From: Pisolithus tinctorius
Taxonomy: Eukaryota > Basidiomycota > Agaricomycetes > Boletales > Pisolithaceae
Reading direction: 5' to 3'
Length of the DNA stretch: 64,000 nucleotides
Assembly (NCBI GenBank): GCA_024663395.1
Contig: JANFAH010000036.1
Span: 558,001 to 622,000, forward strand
Shown: piece after piece, positions 36,163 through 46,465 of the stretch
Layout of the letters: each line of letters starts with the position of its first letter
Position numbering within the stretch: the stretch's first letter is position 1
Notes under the pieces: generated by a model
The model's database searches: none
What the model saw: the letters and a program-made list of their open reading frames with translations, nothing else
Told to the model about the DNA's origin: nothing
Made by a program: the position numbers and the translations under genes

Positions 36163-37036
36163 TTGGAGAATCCCCAGGAGCCATGGAGAATTTCCATCAT
36201 GACATGGAGAATCCCCAGCAGCCATGGAGAATCCCCAGCAGGCCATGGAGAATCTCCAACATGACATGGAGAATCCCCAGCCAGCCATGGAGAATCCCCA
36301 GCAGCCATGGAGAATCCCCAGCAGGCCATGGAGAATCTCCAACATGACATGGAGAATCTCCAGCATGACATGGAGAATCTCCATCATGATATGGAGAATC
36401 CCCAGCAGCCATGGAGAATCCCCAGCCATCCATGGAGAATCCCCAGCAGGCCATGGAGAATCTCCAACATGACATGGAGAATCTCCATCATGATATGGAG
36501 AATCCCCAGCAGCCATGGAGAATCCCCAGTGGGCCATGGAGAATCTCCATCATGACATGGAGAATCCCCAGCATGACATGGAGAATCTCCAACATGACAT
36601 GGAGAATCCCCAGCCAGCCATGGAGAATCTCCAGCATGACATGGAGAATCTCCAACATGACATGGAGAATCCCCAGCCAGCCATGGAGAATCCCCAGCAG
36701 GCCATGGAGAATCTCCAACATGACATGGAGAATCTCCATCATGATATGGAGAATCCCCAGCAGCCATGGAGAATCCCCAGTGGGCCATGGAGAATCTCCA
36801 TCATGACATGGAGAATCCCCAGCATGACATGGAGAATCTCCAACATGACATGGAGAATCCCCAGCCAGCCATGGAGAATCCCCAGCAGGCCATGGAGAAT
36901 CTCCAACATGACATGGAGAATCCCCAGCCAGCCATGGAGAATCCCCAGCAGGCCATGGAGAATCTCCAACATGACATGGAGAATCCCCAGCCAGCCATGG
37001 AGAATCTCCAACATGACATGGAGAATCCCCAGTGGG
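36163..37036 (-). repeat. 21-bp tandem array (right arm)
   Basis: Mirror of the 32769-33470 array but longer, with about 41 units. It starts near atggagaatttcc and ends at the gggctgcatcagg boundary shared by both arms. Confidence 0.9.
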
Positions 37037-37257
37037 CTGCATCAGGAAAACAAAACTTTTTCTAAGTGGTCTAATAGTCTACACTGCATCTATTGATGTC
37101 TTGATATTTGCAGCACTTTAGTGCTTATTGTCTAACATCATCTAATTCATGCTGTCTTACTGACACACTTTTTTTTCTGTGGTCCTAATGTGGTCTGTAA
37201 GTGACTTATTGATATCTTCATGCCACTATATTACTGTAACTCTTGATTCATAGCACT

Positions 37258-37976
37258 TGTCACAACCATGCATTTACTCTAAGTCCCTACTCCTCTGCTC
37301 ATTCACACTCTCTGCACCAACTCTGCCTGCACTCTACCATTTACAAGTCTCCTCCACTGTGCCTTCTGTTGGACTTGTACTGGTCTCTCATCAGACCATA
37401 CAGACCATCCTCCAAGAGGTCATGTGACCATCTTTCAGACTTCTTGTTGACAGTGCACAGTCAGGTACTCTGCAGCATGTGCACCACATGGTCCAGCACC
37501 TGGACTGTTTCCTTTTTGGCTTGTTCTGTGTTACCTGTCATATGTTCTCCATCTTCCCTTCATTCATCATCCAGGAAGTTGTTACTTGAAGACTTATGAG
37601 TCTCCATATGTCAGTCCTGATTCCCGTTACTGTACCCCCATAGCAGCATCAAAGCATGTACAGTACTCCACTGTTCTTCAGTATGAATATCACCAAAGTT
37701 CCTACTCCATCTCTCTCCATCTTCTGTCTGTCAGAGTTATCTCCAAACATCTGTCTGGTCTCTTCCTCTGAAATATGAGGGCTGACATTGTGCAAGGGGG
37801 TAGTGCACAAGCTGAACCCAACACCCTCACTCTGCTCCATTTCTGCCTCAGCTGACTTTGTCCCTGCCAATCCTCCACTAGTCAGAGTTCCATTCATCTG
37901 TGTCAGACTTGCTTCCACACCTCTCTCCAGACCTGGTTAAGCATCAGAGTTGGTCAGAGTAGGCTCAGACTTGACA
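37258..37976 (+). repeat. Family B solo LTR inside the right arm
   Basis: Mirror copy of 31831-32549. Flanks are gcact (37253-37257) and gtact (37977-37981), the complement of the left-arm AGTAC with one transition. Confidence 0.85.
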
Positions 37977-38129
37977 GTACTCTATAGAACCATATGTGTC
38001 TTGCTTAATTCACTTGCTCTATATGTTCCTTGGCATCCATTCCACTTATACATCTACCTTTCTGAGATAAGTTGTGATTAGAACAGTTAGAACAACCACT
38101 GTTTTCCTGATGCATGGAGAATCCCCACC

Positions 38130-38520
38130 AGGACATGGCCTGGGAAAGTGGGTCTATTTAGCCTGGGGAAAACCCAGGTTCACCCTGGAAAGGGGTCTAT
38201 TTAGCCTATGGGAAGCCCATGTTCTGCCTGGAAAGCAGGTCTATTTACCCTGGGGAAAACCCAGGTCGGCCTAGAATGTAGGTCTATTTAGCCTGGGGAA
38301 AGCCCAGGTTCACCCTGGAGAGCAGGTCTATTTAGCCTGGGGAAAACCCAGGTTCACGTGGAAAGCAGGTCTATTTAGCCAGGGGAAAGCCCAGGTTCAC
38401 CTGGAAAGCAGGTCTATTTAGCCAGGGGAAATCCCAGGATCAACCTGGAAAGCAGGTCTATTTAGCCTGGGAAAGCCCAGGATCAACCTGGAAAGGGGGT
38501 CTATTTAGCCTGGAGAAAGT
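38130..38520 (-). repeat. 44-bp tandem array (right arm)
   Basis: About 9 units of the mirror sequence (gtctatttagcc core) against about 12 in the left arm. Confidence 0.85.
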
Positions 38521-38759
38521 CCAATTTGGACCCCAGCTACCCTTTCATTTGGTGTATAATATATATATATTATGGAGAAAACATTTTCTCCAACCATATT
38601 AAATTGCTGCCCTGGAGAATCTCCAGGAATGGTGGTGGAGAATCCCCAAAAGTTGGGAATTCCCAACAAAATGACACCTATTAGGTTAATACTTATATCA
38701 AAATCTCCAGACCTAATAGGTCTCCGAGGGGGGTTGACTGAAGTGCAGTGAACTTGTGA

Positions 38760-39270
38760 CATGCTTCCTCACTGCACTTGCTGGCAATTTGAGAAAGCTA
38801 AAATATGATGATGTCAGTGTCTGAAAATTGAGATCAAAATATATGTGCCATACCTGTTTTGAAGACAGACCCAAATGCTTGAGTGTATGCCATATTGTTG
38901 CAATAGAGACTTCAATGTTGTGAAGCAAGAGTAATTGTTGCTGAATTTCTTCAAGATAGAGGTTGGGGGAATGTTCAAGAAGCACCAGCATGAACTAAGA
39001 TATGGAAATGATCAGCTCTTGATGCTGTTTCCAATGTTAGAATGATTTAGACATACCTTTACTGCCATTTCAGACATCAAAGGTATGCACCCATCCCTTT
39101 GTCATTCATTGACAAGTTCACCAGTTTCACAGTATATCTTGAGGACACATTGAATGACTCAAGGTGGCATGTTGAGTGAAATAGCAATAGAAGTTTTGGC
39201 CTGACCAAGTACATGAGTTTGATAGATGACTCACTGCTTGAGATCTTGAGTATCACCTGCAGGTACAACT
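38760..39270 (-). pseudogene. Tc1/mariner-like transposase fragment
   Basis: On the minus strand, LLEHSPNLYLEEIQQQLL followed by VSIATIWHTLKHLGLSSK matches the second helix-turn-helix of Tc1/mariner-like (DDE endonuclease) transposases. After a frame change a degenerate SSESSIKL block, perhaps the first Asp region (DESS), follows near 39210. The rest of the catalytic domain is missing. It directly flanks the end of the 7.8-kb palindrome. Confidence 0.6.
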
Positions 39271-39442
39271 AGAAAAGTGCCTTCTGCATGCCATATGCAA
39301 ATCACTCACACATGCTTGCAGGCCAGTACCATAGAAAAACATGCTCATGTGTCGAGGCAGCTGACTTGATTAGTCAGCACACATGACTCACACACAAAGA
39401 TAAGACAGGCATGGACAACTACCTCAACAAGTGTGAAACAAA

Positions 39443-39718
39443 GTGCATTTCTGTATGATACTGTTCCCTAGGTATTTTGAAGGGCTTTATGGATCTGAAA
39501 CTTTTGTAAAAAAATATGCAATGTGGAGTGAGCAATTTTTGTTACATGATTGGCACCATTTGGAGTGCAGATTGCTCTCTGTTGGTACAAAACAATGGAA
39601 AAACCACTGGATTTTCACCATGGTTCCCTCACCACCAGTGTATAGATCATGGCTAGAGGCATTTCCAGCCATAGAAATGTGTAAATCACTTGCAATTGTT
39701 ATTATATGCTCAGAATGA
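39443..39718 (+). CDS. Short open frame, unknown (91 aa)
   Basis: The frame has a coding-like composition with SEQFLLHDWHHLECRLLSVG and YRSWLEAFPAIEMC. I do not recognise it. It has no close neighbour gene and may be a fragment of a larger relic. Confidence 0.25.
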   Translation: MHFCMILFPRYFEGLYGSETFVKKYAMWSEQFLLHDWHHLECRLLSVGTKQWKNHWIFTMVPSPPVYRSWLEAFPAIEMCKSLAIVIICSE

Positions 39719-39924
39719 CCAAGTATTTTTTCCTGCCCAAAATAGCGGTTATTTCATCATGATTTCTACATCATCCCCTAGAGCTGATAATGCTGATTCA
39801 GAATATTAAATTTTCTTTCAGATCCATCAAGAATTGAGTGAGATATTTGAGATATATATTTTATCTATGATACCTATGAGCTTTGTTGTGTTTGGCTGGT
39901 GCCCTCAGTACTGCAAACTGCTGT

Positions 39925-40273
39925 AAGGGTCTAACTATTGTCTACTTTGCCTATCATTGCCTATCATCAATATACTTCACTCCAAGTTCTCCCTGAGCTC
40001 AGTGCAGCTCAGAGTATTGAATTAAGTCATCATCTATCCTTCTGTAGGCTGACAGCAGTCTACCCCATTGCATCCTATCACATTCTTGCTCCCTCTTCAC
40101 TGAGAACACCCCCAACCTTCAGCACTCATCTTTGAGTGTTGCAGCTTGCAAAAACCCACCCAAATAAAAGGTTCCACCATCCAGGTACCACATAGGCACA
40201 CCACCACTTGCTTGCATTGTCTTTTGTGTTTGTTTTGGTTGGTTTTCACCACTGAACCACACTTTGACTCACA
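39925..40273 (+). repeat. Family A repeat, 3' fragment
   Basis: It aligns with 1857-2208 and ends GACTCACA. CpG-poor. The downstream sequence to about 40640 has a tttctg simple repeat and no gene. Confidence 0.7.
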
Positions 40274-40692
40274 GCACCCTGTGCTATGATCTGTGAGGTC
40301 AGATCCTCTTTCTGTTTCTGTTTCTGTTTCTTTTTCTTATCCTTTCAGACCTCAGGAGGTCCTTTTTCCTTTTGACAATTACTTTCATCTGAAGGGGGGT
40401 CACCCCCTCTGTTGGGCAGTTTAGCCACCATTGCTTGTGCATAAGAGTGGGTTGTGCATGCCATTGTGAATACTTGATAATGCACTTCAAAAAATTGTAA
40501 AGGGTGTGATTTCATCCTTCTCAAGCTCACATGTGTGAAGTGAACCATCTGGTATTCATGTAGTAAGAATAGAAAAGAAAAGTTACTTACATGAGATTCT
40601 GAGACACATCTTATATATGAGCAGAGCATGTGATACTAGGTATCACATGCTGGTAATAACAGATGCTGTTTTTAGGGTAGACCCCTAACAAC

Positions 40693-42225
40693 ATGTCATC
40701 CCTCCATACCACCACCCTCATGGCACCTGTGCTCCACACCACCATGGTCTTCAATGTCAAGTGCTTGCACTCTGATATCATCTCCACCCTACCCTCTGAC
40801 CCTGTCTCTGCCAGCCATCTTCCTACTCCAGCTAACCCTCAGTGGTCCTTGGTCTCCAATGGTCTCCTCTGCCTCAATGATCATATCTTTGTCCCTGATA
40901 TTGATGACCTCCACCTTCAAGTGCTTTGGATCAAACATGATCATCCTCTGGCAGGCCATTTCAGGCAAATCTGCACCCTAGAACTCATCCACAGAGACTA
41001 CATGTGGCCCAACCTCTGTTCCAACATGAAAGAATACATCAGGTCCTGCACCACCTGTGGATGAAGTAAAACTCTGTGTCACCACCCCTATGGTCTACTG
41101 AAGCAACTCCCCATCCCAGAAAGACCTTGGAAATCCATGGATATGGATTTCATCAAGCCCCTCCCCAACTCCAATGATTACTCCACCATCCTCATGGTAG
41201 TGGACCACCTCTTGAAGCAAGTGGTGTTCATCCCCACCCACAACTCTGTCACCTCTGCTGAACTTGCTAAGCTCTTCCTTACCCATGTCTTCTCTAAGCA
41301 CAGGGTACCTGTTAATGTCACCTCTGACAGAGGACCAGAGTTCATCTCTCACTTCTTCCACTCCCTAGGAAAGGCCCTTGATATGTGCCTTCACTTCACT
41401 TCAGGTAACCACCCACAAGGCAATGGCCAGACCAAGTGAACAACCAGACCCTCAAGCAGTACCTCTGCATCTACTGTAATTGTCAACAAGACAACTGGGC
41501 CAAGCTGTTGCCCCCAGCATTGTTCACATTTAACAGTGCACCAAGTGGGACTACTGGAGTTGCTCCCTTCTTCACCAACAAGGGATACCATCCAAACCTG
41601 TCTGTGGTCCCAACAAAGACTTCACCTCTCTGTGTGCTCACAACTATGTCATCAAGCTCTCTGCCCTTCATGACTTCCTCCACTCTGAAATGTCCACTAC
41701 TCAGCAGTGCTACCAGGGTCCTGCAGATGCTAAATGCATACCTCCATCTGAGTTCAAGGTTGGAGAACAGGCCTACATCAAAGCCAAGTACTTCTGCTCC
41801 ACCTGCCCCTCAGAAAAACTCTCCAAAAAGTACTTAGGTCCATTGACCATCCTGGCCAGGCCAGGTATGCACTCCATCATGTTGAAGCTCCCTGACTCTA
41901 TGTGCTCAATACACCCAGTCTTCCATGTCTCACAACTGGAAACTGCAGCAGCTAATCCCTTCCCTAACTGACAACAACCTCCACCTCTGCCAGTTGATGT
42001 CAACAGTGACCTTGAGTATGAAGTGTCAGAGATACTCAACTCCAAGGTGGACTGCTATCACTGCCACTGACAACTCTTGTACCTAGTCCACTGGGCTGGC
42101 TATGAGAACACTGACAAAGGTACCTCTCAGTTGCTCACAACTGAGCTAGATCATTCCTCTGACATCATCTCTGCCTTTCATGAACATTATCTGCACAAAC
42201 CTGGCCCATACCAACATCTGCCATA
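40693..42225 (+). pseudogene. Ty3/gypsy integrase-chromodomain relic
   Basis: Plus-strand frames in order: HHCC finger (HPLAGHFRQICTLELIHRDY, IRSCTTCG), integrase core (MDMDFIKPLPNS, TSDRGPEFISHFF, HPQGNGQT with the Glu codon lost to a stop), FTFNSAPSGTTGVAPFF, VFHVSQL and a chromodomain piece (LYLVHWAGYENTDKG). Internal stops after CTTCG and NGQTK and frame changes kill it. The 3' non-coding part and a family B LTR follow, so this is the 3' half of a family B chromovirus whose 5' half is missing. Confidence 0.85.
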
Positions 42226-43147
42226 GTACTCTCCCTACATAATCTTTCTCTACAGGCCAACTCTGCCCTCTTTGGAACCCCTTTAAGTACCTTAGAAATT
42301 TCTCTGCCTATCAGTCTCACTCTTCAGAATTACACAAGAAAAACACAAGTCTATTTCATAGTAGTACAGAAGTACAAAAAAACACACACTAAACTACTTC
42401 ATCACTTGCCCTGCTCTGCCTTCCTGATCTTCAATGTTATTGAGAGGATGAGAGAATGATGGAATCTGAGTGGAATGAGTAGGTCTAGAGGGGATCCTAT
42501 AGCCTGAGCAAAGAATGAGGAGGACATCTAGGGACTTCTATGGCAGTCTGTGGGCAGGGCTGGCACAACTCAAACTCAAACTTCTTGTCTGTTGTTATAA
42601 AAAAACTAACTACACCAACCACTAGGTAGTGCTGACTAAACAACAAAAAAAGCAAAATCTAGGTACAACTAGTAGGAAAAAATATCTAGAATGAAAACCA
42701 AGCAAACTGAACAAAATAAAACAATTTCTCTAGTAGGGAAATTACATTCCCTACACTCCCTCATGCTCTCACTCTTTCTTCTCTGCCTCCTCTCACTGAT
42801 GTGCCTTCTCCACCACCTTCTCTTGTTCAGTGTCAGTTGAGTCATCAGTATGGACAACTAACTCATCATTGGCAACCTGTGAATAGTCACAGGAGTGACC
42901 AGGGGTGGGTTGGGGGGGGGGGGTTGCTGGGGTGCTGTAAGGACACAATGATGGGGGAAAATATGAAGGTTCAGTACCCTAACATGTGTCTTTAAGCAGT
43001 CCTTCAAATTCTGACAGAGCTCCACTGTGGCTAAACTTATTGCCCTGGAGGCATCAAAACAATTTCAAACAATTTCAAGTGATTGACTTGTGATGGTGTC
43101 ATTCTGCACATGCAGCCTTCAGGGATTCAGGCCCTAAGCGGGGGCAC
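42226..43147 (+). other. 3' non-coding region and polypurine tract of the family B element
   Basis: No gene. It contains a G-run (42908-42922) and, at 42.9-43.15 kb, the block shared with 1-245, ending in a purine run plus CAC (about 43134-43147) directly before the LTR. Confidence 0.6.
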
Positions 43148-43836
43148 TGTCATGATCCTAAGTCCCTACCCACTCCACATGCTACTCCACTGGTCATCTA
43201 CTCACCCTGCACCAACTCTGCCCATCCTCTGTCATTAACAAGTCTTCTCCACTCTGCCTATTGGTGGACTTGCTATCCAGTCTACCATCAGATTGCATGG
43301 ACCACTCTCCAAGAGGTCATGTGACCCCTACCTGTCCAGCCTTTGGACTTCTCCTTGACACCACACAGTCAGGCATGCCACAGCATGTGCACCTCATGGT
43401 TCATCACCTAGACCATTTCCTTTTTGGTCTGCTCTATGTTACCCACTGTATGTTCTCCATCTACCCTTCATTCATCATCCAGGAAGTTTTACTTGAAAAC
43501 TTACAAGTCTCTGTATGTCCAGTACTCTGCTGTTCCTCAGTATGAATATCACCTAAGTTCCTACTCTGTATCTCCTCTGTCTTCTGTCTGTTGGAGTTAT
43601 CTCCAATCTTCCATCTGGTCTCTTCCTCTGAAACACAAGGGCTGAGATCATGCAAGGGGGTAGTGCATGAGCTAAACCTGATGCCCTCACTCTGCTCTGT
43701 TTCTGTCTCAGTGGACTTTGTCCCTGCTGATCCTCCACTAGTTAGAGTTCTGTTCATCTGTGTTGGACTTGCTTCCACACCTCTCCCTAGACCTTGTTAA
43801 GTGTTTGAGTTGGTTGGAGTAGGCCTGGACTTGACA
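43148..43836 (+). repeat. Family B LTR (3' LTR of the 40.7-43.1 kb relic)
   Basis: It runs TGTCATGATCC..CTGGACTTGACA, 689 bp, CpG-poor. It follows a polypurine tract and integrase-chromodomain sequence, which ties family B LTRs to a chromovirus. Confidence 0.8.
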
Positions 43837-44969
43837 GATGAACTTAATTTCACACCAAGAACCTCATGTTAGTTCCAAGTCCTTACTTTATCACTGTAAA
43901 ACAACCCCCAACCACCCTGGAGGAACTCTCCAGTGCCTGTCAACTGGCCCACAGTACAAAACCTAACACAGAAGCAACAGCAGTGAACCTGACTAGCCAA
44001 TGCCATTCCAAGACAAGTGGAAGTGGTGGCCAATCCAGGGCTGTATACCAGAAACAAATGAGAATGGATGGACTGGTGGTTCAAGATGTGAGTGTGGGTC
44101 CATATGAACAGAGTAGTACACCCACTTGATTCTGATATGTAAAGGGCCCTGAGATGCTTATCCAAGGACAATGCTTATTGGGACACCTGCCAAAAAGGTG
44201 GGGTGTGGAAAGAAAGGGAAATGGAGAAAGAAAAACCTCTTAACCCTGAGGTCTGGGTATAGCTAACACCTCCAGTTTCATTGTCAGGATGATAGAGCAA
44301 TGGTTTGAGAGTAGGTTTGAGTTCCAGTGAGATAATCCTAAAGAAGACACTCTCAGATTACCCTACCATCACTTGGAAGAGAGGAAGAGGGTTGAAAACT
44401 TTGGAGCTAAGACTCAAAGAAAACCCAAATGAGGTCTCTGAACAATGTATTGCAATCCTTTACACTACAGAAATGTCCCTACACATGTAAAGTGCATGTA
44501 GCCAAAGCAGTGTTCATGACATCACCAGTGACATCAAGGGGAAATGTAAAGAAACAACATGTAAGTAAAAGAAAGGCCCAGAAGGGTGTAGAACCTTGTG
44601 TCAAGATTAAATGAGATAAACTATGATAAGATAAAACAAGATGAGAGGGGATGATAGACTCAGGAAGCTGACAATGCCCAAGTCAGATCATGGAGAATCA
44701 CAGGTGCAATATCCACAATAGTGTTCACTCAGCCCTCTTCATTGGCATCATCATGTCAGATCAGGACTAGTGCAAGTAGTGATTCCCAGCAACCAGTTAT
44801 GACAAGACTGTTGAGCTTTGCCAACACTGCAACCTCTATGGTTACATCAGACATCAAGAACAATGATCACAATGCCCTACATGCTGGTGAATGTACTGAA
44901 TTCAATGTGCCAATCTACCAGAATCAAGAGGAAATGGTACAAGATATGGAAAAAGAGCTGCATACTATG
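43837..44969. other. No gene seen
   Basis: CpG-poor sequence with scattered short frames and a gataagat-type simple stretch near 44620. No motif recognised. Confidence 0.5.
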
Positions 44970-45683
44970 TGTCAAGTCCGGGCCTACTCCGACCAACTCC
45001 GACGCTATATAAGGTCTAGAGAGTGGTTTGGAAGCAAGTCCGACAGGGGAGAACGAAACTCCGACTAGCGGAGAGATGGTAGGAACGAAGTCCGCCAAAG
45101 TAAAGGTGGAGCGGAGTGAGGGCGTCGGGTTTAGCTCATGCACTACCCCCTTGCACGATCTCAGCCCTCGTATTTCAGAGGGAGAGTACAGACGGAGAGT
45201 CGGAGATAACTCTGACAGACAGAAGACGGAATCAGAGGGAGTAGGAACTAAGTTGATATTCGTACTGAAGAACAGCAGAGTACAGTACATGCTTTTATAC
45301 CGCTACGGAGGTACAGTAACCGGAATCGGAACTGACATACGGAGACTCATAAATTTTCAAGTAAAATTTCCTGGACGACGAATGAAGGGTAGATGGAGGA
45401 CATATGAACGGGTAACACAGAACATCTAGAAAAGGAAATAGTCCAGATGCTGGACCATGCAGTGAGCGCGCTGCAGAGTACCTGACTGCGAAGGTAGTCA
45501 CATGACCCCTCAGAGAACGGACTGCTCGGTCCGGTAGGAGAGAAACACAAGTCCGACAACAGTCGGTGTGGAGATGGTTCGTAGACGATAGAAGGTGGGT
45601 GGAGTTGGTGCAGAGTGAGCGAACGACCGGCGGAGAAGGTTGCGGAGTGAGTAAAGACCTATGACGAATGCACGGTTATGACA
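44970..45683 (-). repeat. Solo family B LTR with 5-bp target duplication CTATG
   Basis: It is 714 bp, minus strand TGTCATAACCG..GACTTGACA. CTATG lies at 44965-44969 and 45684-45688. It is CpG-rich and nearly identical to 18394-19107, so both are recent. Confidence 0.9.
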
Positions 45684-46465
45684 CTATGATGAGGAGCTGG
45701 AGAGTGGTATAAGGAGATCACCTGGGTAAGAGTCATGACCAGGGGGATGACACAGGGCTCAAGGAACTTTTGACAGTATGCAACAGCTTTCTGGGGAAAA
45801 GCATTGTAGGTAGTGAACACTGTGAGTTTGTCAATACCAGAGGGGGCAGAGGGATGGGACAGAATATTGGCTGGGGGCATGATTACTAGTTAAGGGATCC
45901 CCTTGGTGAATTATTATGCTGTGCTTGGCTGTAACATGTACTTCTCACCAGGTAGCACATCATGAATTGTGATTGAAAGTGGGGTGTGATAACATGTGGT
46001 ATGTGATATCAGAGGACATCAGGACAATTAGCAGGTAAAATGATCATTGGAAAAGCATAGGGGATGAACTAATATGTGGCAGCACAGCAGCAGGTACACC
46101 CAACAAAAAAATACAATTTAAGACATCATTTGTTCACTGGAATGGAAACATTTGCACCACTCCTTGCCATGGGCCATCTGACTCAAGTCCAGCACTGTGC
46201 AACAACCTCTAGGAATGACTTGTATGGTCCACATTGAGTAAAATGGACTCCTAAGTTTTGGGGGGATCCAAAGTAGTAGTTGTCCCTTTGGGCCTCTGAT
46301 CCAGCCATCATCATGTAACTTGACTGCTTGGCCCAGCATAGCCCCCTGTTGCACAAACCCATCAACAAGTGGATTACTATTATGCAGTGCATGTGAGGGG
46401 TCAAATGAAAAGCAAATGGGATATTTCTTGACACCTGCATTTTTATTAAGTGAAATAAGGATAGG
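45684..46465. other. CpG-free intergenic sequence
   Basis: No supported gene. I see no CG dinucleotide from here through 48255. It lies downstream of the NACHT-WD40 gene. Confidence 0.5.

Larger units (their letters stand above)
30908..38745. mobile_element. 7.8-kb palindromic foldback-like element
   Basis: The arms 30908-34770 and 34848-38745 are near-identical reverse complements around a 77-bp centre that contains a 9-bp-stem hairpin (34810-34831). The termini read CACTTCAGTCAACCCCCC and its complement, sharing CACTTCAG and the following AACC with the element at 7368-8867. Each arm holds, from the outside in: an AT run, a ~44-bp tandem array, a family B solo LTR, a 21-bp tandem array, a cluster of TCAYRTG sites and a ~80-aa open frame. 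No transposase was recognised. No matching target duplication: the left flank is a family A copy (tatataaa) and the right flank is cagtgaac. Drosophila FB elements have long inverted repeats built of tandem repeats in the same way. Homology to those is not claimed. Confidence 0.7.

Noticed and set aside
30900..38753. 8-bp target duplication around the large palindrome
   Set aside because: Left flank tatataaa and right flank cagtgaac do not match in any register near the ends.
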